From Aliivibrio fischeri ATCC 7744 = JCM 18803 = DSM 507 (lineage in GTDB: Bacteria; Pseudomonadota; Gammaproteobacteria; Enterobacterales; Vibrionaceae): a stretch of DNA of 64,000 nucleotides. The DNA lies in contig NZ_CP092713.1 of assembly GCF_023983475.1 (NCBI RefSeq), positions 1,178,001 to 1,242,000 on the forward strand, in the 5' to 3' direction. Of the stretch, positions 9,397 through 18,883 are shown in pieces. Made by a program: the position numbers and the translations under genes. The notes under the pieces are model-generated. The model was not told where the DNA came from. It was given only the letters and a program-made list of their open reading frames with translations, and made no database searches. Numbering within the stretch: position 1 is the stretch's first letter; each line of letters begins with the position of its first letter.

Positions 9397-10332
9397 ATGT
9401 CCATCCAATGGTTCCCGGGACACATGCACAAAGCTCGTAAAGAGATTGAAGAAGTTGTGCCAAAAATCGATGTTATCATTGAAGTTCTTGACGCCCGTAT
9501 TCCTTTTAGTAGTGAAAATCCGCTTATCTCTTCTATTCGTAAAGACAAGCCGTGTGTAAAAGTACTTAATAAGCGTGATTTATCGGATCCAGAAGTAACT
9601 CAACTTTGGATTGAGCATTTAGAAAAAGAACAAGGCGTAACTGCAATGGCGGTTACTACAGAAAACCCAGAAGAAATCCATAAAATCATGGAAGTATGTC
9701 GTAAACTTGTTCCTCACAGAGAGGCAATGGGGAAAAACGTTCGTACCATGATCATGGGTATTCCGAATGTTGGTAAGTCAACCATCATTAATACTTTAGC
9801 CGGTCGTACAATTGCTGTGACAGGTAACCAACCAGCGGTTACTCGCCGTCAACAACGCATTAATCTTCAAAACGGTGTGGTACTTTCTGATACCCCAGGA
9901 ATTTTATGGCCAAAAGTTGAAAACCCACATAGTGGATTCCGTTTAGCGGCAACTGGTGCGGTAAAAGATACAGCAATGGAATATGACGAAGTTGCATTCT
10001 ACACTGTTGAATATCTTGCTAAACAATACCCAGAACGTTTAAAAGAACGTTACAAGTTAGATGAACTACCAGACAATGATTTAGAACTAATGGAAGCGAT
10101 TGGACGCAGCCGTGGTTGTTTACAAGCTGGTGGTCGAATCAACCTTTACAAAGCGTCTGAGATTTTACTTCATGAATTACGCTCAGGTGTTCTCGGTCAA
10201 GTCACTCTTGAATTACCAGAGATGATCACTGAAGAGTTAATTCAAGTTGAAATTGATGCCGCTCGTAAAGAAGAAGAAAAAGCGAAGAAAAAAGAAGAGC
10301 GTCGTAAACGTTATCTGAAAAACAAACGCTAA
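9397..10332 (+). CDS. ylqF: Ribosome biogenesis GTPase YlqF/RbgA
   Basis: A 311-residue circularly permuted GTPase of the YlqF/RbgA (YawG) family, which acts in late assembly of the 50S subunit. The GTPase motifs occur in permuted order: NKRDLSD (G4) near residue 58, then GIPNVGKST (P-loop, G1) near 121, then the Thr-containing G2 region and DTPGIL (G3) near 167. The N-terminus MSIQWFPGHMHKARKE is the family hallmark. The lysine/arginine-rich C-terminal tail is suited to rRNA binding. Single gene with its own promoter; it ends at a terminator shared with yeiR on the other strand. Length matches the family. Confidence 0.95.
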   Translation: MSIQWFPGHMHKARKEIEEVVPKIDVIIEVLDARIPFSSENPLISSIRKDKPCVKVLNKRDLSDPEVTQLWIEHLEKEQGVTAMAVTTENPEEIHKIMEVCRKLVPHREAMGKNVRTMIMGIPNVGKSTIINTLAGRTIAVTGNQPAVTRRQQRINLQNGVVLSDTPGILWPKVENPHSGFRLAATGAVKDTAMEYDEVAFYTVEYLAKQYPERLKERYKLDELPDNDLELMEAIGRSRGCLQAGGRINLYKASEILLHELRSGVLGQVTLELPEMITEELIQVEIDAARKEEEKAKKKEERRKRYLKNKR

Positions 10333-10355
10333 TATTCCATTACAAAAATGCAAAC

Positions 10356-10380
10356 GGGGAGCTTTACGCTCCCCTTTTTT
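10356..10380. terminator. Terminator between convergent ylqF and yeiR
   Basis: GGGGAGC - TTTAC - GCTCCCC followed by six T. It serves ylqF and may act on the converging yeiR as well. Confidence 0.9.
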
Positions 10381-10399
10381 ATCTGTACATCAATATCAA

Positions 10400-11368
10400 T
10401 TATTCAATGATCAGACTTAGCAATATTGTTTCTAACTGATCCCATGGAAGCAGTTGAGTATCAATCACTTCAAGTTTTGATTCCATTCCTTCAATACTTA
10501 ACTGATTAACAGAGACGACACGATTAGCCACATTAAATGCATAACACCCTTTATCAGTATTCATTACCGCTTTAATCCGTTCTGCATTCAAATCTGATAA
10601 CATCGAAAACAATTCTTCAAAATCAAACACTGATTCAGCGCCAAAAAACCATCCACAACTTACATAGCCTTGGCCTTTATTCTCTTTTCTGCAAAACTTC
10701 TGACCTGGTTCAAGAGCCATTTCGACAATATCTTGTTCAGCATGGTGGTGGTGATGTTCTTCAATCGTTAACTCAATAGTACGCTCTTCATCCAACCAAG
10801 ATTGTGGTAGCTCACCATAATTTATCTTCGTTGTTTTAGGTTGAGTTGACAGTTCTTTTGCCCATGAATCAAATAAACATTCATCGTAATCTGAAACCAT
10901 ATCCATCTTAGTCGCGACAACGACATCAGAAATACCCAATTGATCATTAAAGTTTTGATTAGATACATACTTATCATCAGATAGGTTTCTTGGGTCAACA
11001 AGGCCAATCGTTGCTTTCAAATCAATGTACTTTTCATAGTTTTCTGATTGTAAAATAGCAATGATTTTTTTAGGGTGCCCTAACCCTGTTGGTTCAATAA
11101 TTAAATGATCCGGTTTTTGTCTCAGTAACGCGTTAATCCCAACAGACATAGGAAGACCGGCAGTACAACACATACAGCCGCCAGGAACTTCTTTCACCAT
11201 GGCACCGCCTTCAGCAAGAAAAGCACCATCAATGCCAATTTCACCAAATTCATTTACTAATACTGCCCAAGATTCATTCTCTGGTTTATTTTTTAGTAAT
11301 TGTAAGATGGTGGTGGTTTTTCCTACACCTAGAAAACCCGTAATAATATTGGTTGGTATTTTTTTCAT
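10400..11368 (-). CDS. yeiR: Zinc-binding GTPase YeiR (COG0523/CobW family)
   Basis: A 322-residue G3E-family GTPase of the COG0523 group, thought to act as metal (Zn) chaperones or insertases. Walker A GFLGVGKTT is at residues ~12-20, followed by VNEFGEIGIDG. The metal-binding CxCC motif GGCMCC lies at ~64-69, with IEPTGLGHPK after it and an NKxD-like TKMD later. The C-terminal CobW_C-like domain contains GQGYVSCGWFF, which resembles E. coli YeiR closely in memory. A histidine run (EEHHHHHAEQ) separates the two domains, as in many members. The start ATG at 11368 is well placed. It is divergent from an ABC exporter; I see no Zur operator with confidence. Confidence 0.88.
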   Translation of the reverse strand: MKKIPTNIITGFLGVGKTTTILQLLKNKPENESWAVLVNEFGEIGIDGAFLAEGGAMVKEVPGGCMCCTAGLPMSVGINALLRQKPDHLIIEPTGLGHPKKIIAILQSENYEKYIDLKATIGLVDPRNLSDDKYVSNQNFNDQLGISDVVVATKMDMVSDYDECLFDSWAKELSTQPKTTKINYGELPQSWLDEERTIELTIEEHHHHHAEQDIVEMALEPGQKFCRKENKGQGYVSCGWFFGAESVFDFEELFSMLSDLNAERIKAVMNTDKGCYAFNVANRVVSVNQLSIEGMESKLEVIDTQLLPWDQLETILLSLIIE

Positions 11369-11558
11369 TTGCTTACTCTGTTGTGATGGTATTTTTTCAT
11401 CATACCTCTACTGAGTCTCAACCTACTAATTTTTTTAATAAACAGCTCTACTTATCCTATAAAAACATTACAATAAGCACTTGATTTAGGTTATGTTAAT
11501 AATATGTACAAACAACTTCACTATAGTGAACGTTGGCTAATAATTTTAAGGTTTAATT

Positions 11559-13385
11559 ATGTTTAAATTCTTTGAGCGGTTAACGACTGCTTTTCCAAAA
11601 CAAGAGCCCGACCAACCACCCAAAGGTTTGTATGCATTCTGTCGTCATTACACTAAAGGCTTTGAAGTTCCATTAATTAGCATGTCACTATTAAGTGCCG
11701 TTATTGCTATGATCGAAGTATCATTATTTGGCTTTATGGGACAGCTCGTTGATTGGCTATCAACTCATGATAGAGAAACCTTTTTAGCTCAAGAAGGACA
11801 AACATTACTACTGCTTGGTTTTTTAATTGTTGTTATTGTTCCTATCCTTTTATTTATACATTCTTTGCTAACGCACCAAACGTTATTAGGTAATTACCCA
11901 ATGGCAATTCGTTGGCAAGCACACCGTTACTTATTAAAACAAAGTGTTTCATTTTACTCAGATGACTTTGCTGGTCGTATTGCAACAAAAGTAATGCAAA
12001 CTGCTTTAGCCGTTCGTGAGACGGTAATGAAGTTATTAGATGTATTGGTTTATGTCTCTGTTTACTTTACTTCCATGGTTGTCATGGTTGGTCAAGCAGA
12101 TTGGCGATTAATGTTGCCAATGCTCATTTGGTTTGCAGCTTACGTAGCGATTCAATTTCACTTTGTACCTAAACTTAAAGCTATTTCAGAACAACAAGCT
12201 GATGCTCGTTCAACAATGACAGGACGTGTGGTTGATAGTTACACCAACATCAACACAGTGAAACTCTTTAGCCACAGTAAGCGTGAGACTCAATACGCTG
12301 AAGAAGGAATGGAAGAGTTTCTAGGCACAGTTCACAAGCAAATGCGTTTAGCTACAGGCATTAATATTTCTGTTGAAATCATTAACTACTTATTGGTTTT
12401 CTCAATTGCAGCTGTATCTATTACCCTTTGGTTAGATAACGTTCTCAGTGTTGGTGCTATCGCTATTGCTATTAGTTTAGCTCTTCGTGTAAATGGCATG
12501 TCACACTGGATAATGTGGGAAATCAGCTCACTATTTGAAAACCTTGGAACGGTTACTGATGGTATTAACACCCTCTCTAAGCCTATTGAAATCACAGATA
12601 AAGAAAATGCTTCAGAGCTTAATGTGTCTAAAGGAACCATTAAGTTTGACAGTGTAAACTTTAACTATGGTGAAAATAAGAGCGTAATTAATGATTTGAA
12701 TCTGGAAATTAAACCTGGTGAAAAAATCGGTTTAGTTGGCCGTTCAGGTGCAGGTAAATCAACACTTGTTAATCTGCTACTCCGTTTTCATGATGTTGAG
12801 TCAGGTTCGATATCTATTGACGGTCAAGATATTAGAGATGTCACTCAGGACTCATTAAGAAGCCAAATTGGTATGGTAAGCCAAGATACCTCCCTACTTC
12901 ATCGTTCTATTCGCGATAATATAAAGTATGGCCGTCCAGATGCAACTGACGAAGAACTATTTGCAGCAACCAAACAAGCACAAGCACACGAGTTCATTGA
13001 AACCTTAACTGACTCTTTTGGTAGTAAAGGGTATGACGCACAAGTTGGTGAGCGTGGTGTGAAATTATCGGGAGGTCAACGCCAACGTATCGCTATCTCG
13101 CGTGTACTATTAAAAGATGCACCTTTACTAATTTTAGATGAAGCAACTTCAGCATTAGATTCTGAAGTTGAAGCTGCGATCCAAGATAGCCTTGATGAAT
13201 TAATGCAAGGCAAAACTGTTATCGCCATTGCGCACCGTTTATCTACCATTGCAGCAATGGACCGCTTATTAGTGATGGATAAAGGTCAAGTTGTTGAGCA
13301 AGGCACACATAAAGAACTCGTTGCATTAGGTGGCATTTACGCTCAACTTTGGAACCATCAAACTGGTGGATTCATTAGCGAATAA
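11559..13385 (+). CDS. ABC exporter, fused membrane and ATPase domains
   Basis: A 608-residue half-transporter. Residues ~30-330 form a six-helix type I exporter membrane domain; ~365-600 form the ATPase. Visible motifs are Walker A GRSGAGKST, the Q-loop region (GMVSQDTSL), the signature LSGGQRQRIAISR, Walker B LLILDEATSALD and the H-loop AHRLST. It should work as a homodimer in the inner membrane, exporting a lipid, drug or peptide; the substrate cannot be read from sequence. It resembles the MdlB/MsbA-like multidrug class. It is a single gene divergent from yeiR and is followed by a hairpin terminator. Confidence 0.88.
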   Translation: MFKFFERLTTAFPKQEPDQPPKGLYAFCRHYTKGFEVPLISMSLLSAVIAMIEVSLFGFMGQLVDWLSTHDRETFLAQEGQTLLLLGFLIVVIVPILLFIHSLLTHQTLLGNYPMAIRWQAHRYLLKQSVSFYSDDFAGRIATKVMQTALAVRETVMKLLDVLVYVSVYFTSMVVMVGQADWRLMLPMLIWFAAYVAIQFHFVPKLKAISEQQADARSTMTGRVVDSYTNINTVKLFSHSKRETQYAEEGMEEFLGTVHKQMRLATGINISVEIINYLLVFSIAAVSITLWLDNVLSVGAIAIAISLALRVNGMSHWIMWEISSLFENLGTVTDGINTLSKPIEITDKENASELNVSKGTIKFDSVNFNYGENKSVINDLNLEIKPGEKIGLVGRSGAGKSTLVNLLLRFHDVESGSISIDGQDIRDVTQDSLRSQIGMVSQDTSLLHRSIRDNIKYGRPDATDEELFAATKQAQAHEFIETLTDSFGSKGYDAQVGERGVKLSGGQRQRIAISRVLLKDAPLLILDEATSALDSEVEAAIQDSLDELMQGKTVIAIAHRLSTIAAMDRLLVMDKGQVVEQGTHKELVALGGIYAQLWNHQTGGFISE

Positions 13386-13403
13386 CATAAGTTCTAAGAT
13401 AAA

Positions 13404-13440
13404 TAAACACGCCGCTAACGTTTATGTAGCGTGTTTATAT
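13404..13440 (+). terminator. Hairpin terminator after the ABC exporter
   Basis: TAAACACGC (13404-13412) pairs with GCGTGTTTA (13429-13437), about 20 bp after the stop; the T-tract is only partial (TTTATATTAT). Confidence 0.6.
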
Positions 13441-13561
13441 TATCTGGAATAATTTTATCTCCATTATCATTTAAGATACTGATTTGAAGTAGATTATTAC
13501 TTGATTTTGAACTAGATTGTATCTATATATTTATAAATTAACGATATAAGGTTATAAACGA

Positions 13562-14557
13562 ATGATAAGGCTACGTCCTTCACTGCTTATTATGATATTG
13601 CTTTATTTAGCATACGATAAAGCTGAAGCTCGTAACTTTACGCCTGCAAGCCAATTTGAAGAAGCCTTCGCAACATCATTAGTTTTATCAGACAGTAATA
13701 TGATCACTTTCGGTATTGCTGACTTCAATCCAAACCGCTATTTATCTAAAGATGAAAATAACCCTGACAATGGTTTAGGTAGCAATGATTCCATTCAGCT
13801 GCGTAACCAAATGACAGTATATTCGTTACCCTATACTTTTGAGTTAACCGATGATCCTGACTCACGCTGGTCACATGAAATCACGGTAAGAGCTTCATAT
13901 GTGAATACTGATGTTGATGTCGAGTTCAAAGATAAAACCTCACCCGATTCTGATTTAGATGAAATATTTGGTTTATATGCAGAATACGCCCAAAACTATG
14001 ATTTCTATGAGAATTGGACTATTTCAGTTGGTAATGCCTTACATTTAATGCACTATCGAAATACTCATACTTATAATTCTGATTTCAGTCAGAGTTTCGC
14101 TCCTGTTTTAGACGGTCTGTACTACAACGTATCCAGTAATGCGTTCATTATTGAACCCAAAATTACTTTCCAATACAAAAAAGAAACCGATTGGGGTGAG
14201 TGGCGTTTTAACAACAGCTACCACTATGCTTATGGGCAAGGCTTTGGTGGCTCATCAGATTACAGCTCTGATGCAAATCCTGAAGTTTGGCGTTTCGTAA
14301 ACAGCATTCAACTGCGATATAACATGGCACATTGGAATCGTTTAGCACAAGTTTTATACCTAAAAGCCAAACGAGTTGATCTTGGTGGAGACGCAAATGA
14401 ACCACTTGGAACCGACTTTTATTATGAGTTCAATATTGCATGGTTAATCGATACGAGAAAGTGGATTTCTTTAGTTGATAATGTTGGAATCGGCTTCACA
14501 TTTAACGTGGGTAGCGCCCTACGCGGCGGCAGCATTGTACTTTTTTACGATGAATAG
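13562..14557 (+). CDS. Outer-membrane beta-barrel (solitary autotransporter-like, Omp_AT type)
   Basis: A 331-residue exported protein with a signal peptide over residues 1-23 (hydrophobic core LLIMILLYLAY, cleavage near KAEA). The body has alternating amphipathic strands rich in aromatic residues and ends in a barrel-like C-terminus (SIVLFYDE). No passenger domain precedes the barrel. This fits the Vibrio 'solitary outer membrane autotransporter-like beta-barrel' family, but I assign that by overall appearance and length. Role unknown. It has its own upstream region and is followed by about 220 bp without a gene. Confidence 0.65.
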   Translation: MIRLRPSLLIMILLYLAYDKAEARNFTPASQFEEAFATSLVLSDSNMITFGIADFNPNRYLSKDENNPDNGLGSNDSIQLRNQMTVYSLPYTFELTDDPDSRWSHEITVRASYVNTDVDVEFKDKTSPDSDLDEIFGLYAEYAQNYDFYENWTISVGNALHLMHYRNTHTYNSDFSQSFAPVLDGLYYNVSSNAFIIEPKITFQYKKETDWGEWRFNNSYHYAYGQGFGGSSDYSSDANPEVWRFVNSIQLRYNMAHWNRLAQVLYLKAKRVDLGGDANEPLGTDFYYEFNIAWLIDTRKWISLVDNVGIGFTFNVGSALRGGSIVLFYDE

Positions 14558-14777
14558 CAACCAAATTTTTCATACTTATTTTCAATATTAACAGCGTATT
14601 CATATGTTTTACCATACGCTAACCCAACTCTATTAATAAAAATGATACTATCAGTCCCTGAAATCAGACAATATCTAGATTAAGAATGCATTAAAATACA
14701 TGTATTCTTCATTTATTTTCGCATAATTTAAAATTGTGGACGAAACTATAAATTAGATATTTCAACTTAGGAGTACT

Positions 14778-16001
14778 ATGTCACACACTCTATCTATTGG
14801 TGCGCTTGAATCATTTTTAATTGCAATTGCCGTGTTATTCCTCGGCCACTTGATCAATTCAAAAGTCGTACTATTCAAAAAATACAATATCCCAGAGCCA
14901 ATTGTAGGTGGATTAATCGTAGCTTTTTTCATTACGATCCTACATTTCCAAGGGATTAACTTAAAGTTCTCACTGCCATTACAAAGCACATTCATGTTGA
15001 TGTTCTTTAGTACAGTAGGACTTGCTGCAAACTACAAACAATTAATTAAAGGCGGAAGTAAAGTATTTATCTTCCTTGCTGTAGCTTCTGTTTATATCAT
15101 TATTCAAAATGGTATTGGCGTCAGCCTTGCTAGCTTAATGGGACTTGACCCTCTAATGGGGTTAATCGCAGGTTCAATTACACTATCTGGCGGTCATGGT
15201 ACAGGTGCAGCTTGGTCACATACATTTGCTGAGACATACCATTTAAATACGCTTGAGCTTGCAATGGCTTCAGCTACATTTGGTTTAATCATGGGTGGAT
15301 TAATTGGTAGCCCTATCGCACAAAAATTAATTCATAAGCATAATTTAGAATCAGAATACGGCACTGGCGTTGATACACATTCACGCTTCCCTGAAGTTGT
15401 TACCTACAATGAACGTGAAGAAGAAAAAGTAACCGCAAAAAAAGTAATCGAGACATTATTTGTATTACTGCTTTGTGTAGTTGGTGCAGGTCATCTTGGT
15501 GACTTTATCGCAACATTTGACATCGCATGGTTAAAAATACCTGATTTTGTATACGCTCTATTCATTGGTGTATTCATTACAAATATTACCGAAGTCACTA
15601 AAGTACATAAAATCGACACAGAAACTGTCGATATTTTAGGTACCGTTTCATTGGCTCTGTTTTTAGCAATGGCATTGATGAGTCTTAAGCTGTGGAATAT
15701 CTTTGATCTAGCGATTCCATTACTTATCATTCTTTCAATTCAAACAGTGGTACTTGCTTTATTCTCATACTTTGTAACCTTCAGAGTAATGGGTTCAAAT
15801 TATGATGCGGCAGTAATGGCTGGTGGTCATTGTGGTTTTGGTCTTGGCGCTACACCAACAGCAGTAATGAACATGGGCTCATTGGTTTCTCGCTTCGGCC
15901 CTTCTCCACAAGCATTTATGGTCGTTCCAATTGTTGGTGCTTTCTTTATTGATATTGTAAATTTAATTATTTTACAAACTTACATCAGTTTTATCGGATA
16001 A
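14778..16001 (+). CDS. gltS: Sodium/glutamate symporter GltS (copy 1)
   Basis: A 407-residue inner-membrane protein of the ESS family that imports glutamate with Na+. The N-terminal KKYNIPEPIVGGL matches the family hallmark (KKYxIPEPVxGGL). Two inverted-topology halves carry the glycine-rich re-entrant signatures SGGHGTGAAW (~residue 135) and GGHCGFGLGATPTAVMNM (~350). About ten hydrophobic helices are visible. The start ATG at 14778 has TAGGAG 6 nt upstream. A near-identical paralogue is at 44469. Its upstream region differs from that of copy 2, so the two are likely regulated differently. Confidence 0.93.
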   Translation: MSHTLSIGALESFLIAIAVLFLGHLINSKVVLFKKYNIPEPIVGGLIVAFFITILHFQGINLKFSLPLQSTFMLMFFSTVGLAANYKQLIKGGSKVFIFLAVASVYIIIQNGIGVSLASLMGLDPLMGLIAGSITLSGGHGTGAAWSHTFAETYHLNTLELAMASATFGLIMGGLIGSPIAQKLIHKHNLESEYGTGVDTHSRFPEVVTYNEREEEKVTAKKVIETLFVLLLCVVGAGHLGDFIATFDIAWLKIPDFVYALFIGVFITNITEVTKVHKIDTETVDILGTVSLALFLAMALMSLKLWNIFDLAIPLLIILSIQTVVLALFSYFVTFRVMGSNYDAAVMAGGHCGFGLGATPTAVMNMGSLVSRFGPSPQAFMVVPIVGAFFIDIVNLIILQTYISFIG

Positions 16002-16012
16002 GAAAAACCAAG

Positions 16013-16048
16013 AAAAAGCCCTACCTCTCATGGAGTTAGGGCTTTTTT
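16013..16048. terminator. Bidirectional terminator between gltS copy 1 and the HD-GYP gene
   Basis: AAAAAGCCCTA...CTC with loop TCATG pairs with GAG..TAGGGCTTTTTT. A/T runs on both sides make it usable from either strand. Confidence 0.9.
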
Positions 16049-16070
16049 ATATCAAGAAATTAAATTATTT

Positions 16071-17816
16071 TTAATCCGGGTATTCAAGTCGAATATCAAT
16101 AAAACTGTATATATTATCTAGAAATAATTGAGACAAATTGGGATCAAATTGTCGACCCCGTTCTTGTTTAAACAGCTCAATAACTCTTTCCAATGGCCAC
16201 GCTTCTTTATAACAACGTTTACTCATCAGGGCATCAAAGACATCAACAATGGCTGTTATTCTTGCGAAAATATGAATTTCTTCGCCCTTTAGCTGATTTG
16301 GGTACCCTTTCCCATCCCATCTTTCATGGTGCTCTAATGCAATTCGAGCTGCTGATTGCATTATTTCGCCATCACCAGACATCAATAATTTGTACCCCAT
16401 AATAGTATGGGTCTCGATAATGGTTCTTTCTTCTGGTGTTAACTTGCCGGGTTTATCTAAAATAGCTTCAGGGATCCCTATTTTTCCAACATCATGCATA
16501 GGGCTAATAACTTCAAGCAATTTATATTCTGATTTTGGTAACTCATATAAACGCCCAAGCAAAGAAGACATTTTTGCCACACGCTTTACGTGATTACCCG
16601 TTTCACCAGAACGGGTCTCGATTGCTTCACCGAGGACGTTGATCATCTCTTTTTGAACGTTCAACGTTTTCTTTTGTAATTTAAGAATATGCGTTTTATT
16701 CTCGTCTAACTCTTTTTTACGTAAAATCGCAATGTACTGAGTAACGATTATCCCTAACATCATAATGATAAGCAGAGCCGTTACGGATATGATATTTCTG
16801 TTTTTATATAAGAATGATTCAGGCTCGTTAACAATGCTTGAAGCATAAGGTAAATCATCTCTATCTATATTGAATTTATCTACAATTCCATAATCAAATA
16901 CATAACCTTCCCATGCTACAGGATATGCTGATACTTTTTCGTTAACCGTAAAATGTAATTTATTTGATAGCGATAAAATAGATTGGATCCCTAAAGCGTA
17001 GGAACGGTTAACATAACCACCTAACACACCATATCCAATATAGTGTTCCCAAAATACAAAAATAGGTATGTTGCTTTTCTTGGACAACACTGAAGCTATC
17101 GCCCCATAGTCATAGTAATTCCCTTTTTTTAACTCAGTATTAAAATGAGTTAGGAAAGCGACCGAATCATCGCCCGCCTTTGCCAAGAACAGCTCCGCTT
17201 CTTTTAAAGATAAATCATCAATGATTTTAACTGTTAAGTTAGGAAACACCTTAGCGTCTTCTATGAATTGTTTTCTTACAAGTTGGGAAGTTAAACTGTT
17301 ATCACTAAACAAATATACTGTTTTTCTTTCAGGGAAAAGAGATTGCGAGAGCTTTAAATTTTTTACGATATGGTCACGTTCATAGTAAACGGTTGTTCTA
17401 TCTTCAATATCAGCTAAATCAATTGACAAATTATTGATACCTACAGCAACGATAGGTAGCTTAGGAAAAGTTGTGTTTGCGTTTTTAATTAAGAAATTAA
17501 GTGCATTATCATCCGATGCAATGATCGCATCAAAATACCCTTCCGAGTATTTGTGCTTCAAATATGTTAGATATTGCGCTTTGTAGTCGTTACCGTTTAC
17601 ACGCTTAGAATCCATGTACTCAACAGAAAGTCGAACATTTCGATCAACTTTAGCAATGGATTCTGAAATCCCCTGTTGTATATTCATTGTCCATTCATAA
17701 GATGGACTATATGAATGCAACACGAGTATGTTCAGTGGTTTCATTTCATGAGCAAGCAAACTCATTGGTGCAAATAAGAAAACAAAACCACAAACTAGAG
17801 ATAGGTAATGACGCAT
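16071..17816 (-). CDS. Membrane HD-GYP phosphodiesterase with periplasmic ABC-type binding domain
   Basis: A 581-residue protein with a signal peptide (~1-22), then a periplasmic region (~27-320) resembling ABC transporter substrate-binding proteins of the PF04392 class (ILVLHSYSPSYEWT). A transmembrane helix follows at ~340-362 (ISVTALLIIMMLGIIV), then a short coiled coil and a C-terminal HD-GYP domain (~400-575). The catalytic motifs HDVGKIGIP and HHERWDGKGYP are intact, so c-di-GMP hydrolysis is expected. The layout suggests a sensor in which a periplasmic ligand controls c-di-GMP; the ligand is unknown. It starts 22 nt after the stop of the 161-residue gene upstream, so the two may be co-transcribed. 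Confidence 0.87.
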   Translation of the reverse strand: MRHYLSLVCGFVFLFAPMSLLAHEMKPLNILVLHSYSPSYEWTMNIQQGISESIAKVDRNVRLSVEYMDSKRVNGNDYKAQYLTYLKHKYSEGYFDAIIASDDNALNFLIKNANTTFPKLPIVAVGINNLSIDLADIEDRTTVYYERDHIVKNLKLSQSLFPERKTVYLFSDNSLTSQLVRKQFIEDAKVFPNLTVKIIDDLSLKEAELFLAKAGDDSVAFLTHFNTELKKGNYYDYGAIASVLSKKSNIPIFVFWEHYIGYGVLGGYVNRSYALGIQSILSLSNKLHFTVNEKVSAYPVAWEGYVFDYGIVDKFNIDRDDLPYASSIVNEPESFLYKNRNIISVTALLIIMMLGIIVTQYIAILRKKELDENKTHILKLQKKTLNVQKEMINVLGEAIETRSGETGNHVKRVAKMSSLLGRLYELPKSEYKLLEVISPMHDVGKIGIPEAILDKPGKLTPEERTIIETHTIMGYKLLMSGDGEIMQSAARIALEHHERWDGKGYPNQLKGEEIHIFARITAIVDVFDALMSKRCYKEAWPLERVIELFKQERGRQFDPNLSQLFLDNIYSFIDIRLEYPD

Positions 17817-17838
17817 GTTTCAAGACTCTGAAGATGTA

Positions 17839-18324
17839 TTAGGCTTTAATACAAGTTGTAAAAGTAGTCCCATGTAAACTTGATTGTTGCTCCATTACAG
17901 ATCCTAAGAATCCATCAACATCAAGGGTATTATCCGTAATAACAATATCTGAAATAAATAATTCGCCATCAATAACTTGCGATAAGCACGCAGCAATTGG
18001 CATCATTCCATTTAAAGCAACAAATAACTGATATTCTTCTGACAATTCAATTTGAGTCAAAAACTCAAGAACGTCGTCATATTCTTTATCCCATTGTTTT
18101 GCAACAATCATTGCCCAACGAATGGTTAGCCTATGCTCTGTAACAGGTAAAACAAATACGCCATCAGGAATATTTGAATTAACAAATTCAAGCTTAGTTG
18201 GTGCGCATGCATTTTGACTTAGGTAGATATCTCTACCTCTAAGACTTTCAGGGGTTGGGAAATCAACATTTACCTGTTCTGCCAACCAAGATAACTTGTT
18301 CTTGTTGAATGTTTCGCTGTTCAT
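17839..18324 (-). CDS. Conserved hypothetical protein upstream of the HD-GYP gene
   Basis: A 161-residue soluble protein with no signal peptide, transmembrane segment or motif that I recognise. It contains hydrophobic-alternating stretches (RLTIRWAMIVAKQWDKEY, LFVALNGMMPIAA) consistent with a compact alpha/beta fold. AGGTG lies just before its ATG. It lies between a terminator hairpin (18334-18358) and the HD-GYP gene, with 22 nt to the latter, so a shared transcript with that gene is likely. Function unknown. Confidence 0.7.
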   Translation of the reverse strand: MNSETFNKNKLSWLAEQVNVDFPTPESLRGRDIYLSQNACAPTKLEFVNSNIPDGVFVLPVTEHRLTIRWAMIVAKQWDKEYDDVLEFLTQIELSEEYQLFVALNGMMPIAACLSQVIDGELFISDIVITDNTLDVDGFLGSVMEQQSSLHGTTFTTCIKA

Positions 18325-18333
18325 ATCACCTAC

Positions 18334-18358
18334 AAAAAAGGATGGTACCCCATCCTTT
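18334..18358 (-). terminator. Terminator after the DUF3010 gene
   Basis: Read on the minus strand: AAGGATGG - GGTA - CCATCCTT followed by TTTT, between the DUF3010 stop (18366) and the next ATG (18324). It should separate the two units at least partly. Confidence 0.8.
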
Positions 18359-18365
18359 ATTTAAA

Positions 18366-18788
18366 TTAGAAATTCAAAAATGCATAACCTGTTTCGTAGG
18401 CATCTTGTTGGTAGCCTTTTAGACCAATTTCTTTTACGCGAATCATTTCTGGAGCGCGTTTCAGGCTTGCTTTTTGATCAGCAGCGCTAAGAACTTCTAC
18501 TTCAACATCTTCAATAAGTTGAATTGCAGCTTCTAATTTAAAGCCAACAGCACCACCTGCAAATTTACCTTTCATTAAACGTTCTTTGATAACAACCGTT
18601 TCAACTTGGTAATCTTGCATTAATTTTTTAAATTTAAATTGAAAATCACGGATTGATTCCGTTTTTGATGGCTCAACAATATCAAATTTAGCTACTCGAC
18701 AATCAGGTAAGTCGATCATGCCATCTGATTTATTGATTAAACAGATGATTGCTTCATTACCTTTAAGCTCTACGCCACATACTTTCAT
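18366..18788 (-). CDS. DUF3010 family protein
   Basis: A 140-residue soluble protein matching the Vibrionaceae/gammaproteobacterial DUF3010 family as I recall it: MKVCGVELKGNEAIICL at the N-terminus, FKKLMQDYQVETVVIKER in the middle and KGYQQDAYETGYAFLNF at the end. The N-terminal strands and the VVIKER segment resemble an RNase H-like fold, but no catalytic set is evident. It has its own terminator downstream. A tiny lipoprotein frame lies 95 nt upstream on the same strand. Function unknown. Confidence 0.8.
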   Translation of the reverse strand: MKVCGVELKGNEAIICLINKSDGMIDLPDCRVAKFDIVEPSKTESIRDFQFKFKKLMQDYQVETVVIKERLMKGKFAGGAVGFKLEAAIQLIEDVEVEVLSAADQKASLKRAPEMIRVKEIGLKGYQQDAYETGYAFLNF

Positions 18789-18883
18789 TCTAAAATCCTA
18801 ACAATGTCTTGAACCCGTTGATTATAGGCTTAAATTGATGAGATTGATACGTTGAATCGAAGATAAAAGCAATCTAACTTGAA

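Noticed and set aside
13404-13440. Hairpin after the ABC exporter as an attachment site or mobile-element end
   Set aside because: No integrase, duplication or tRNA gene is near; a terminator is sufficient.
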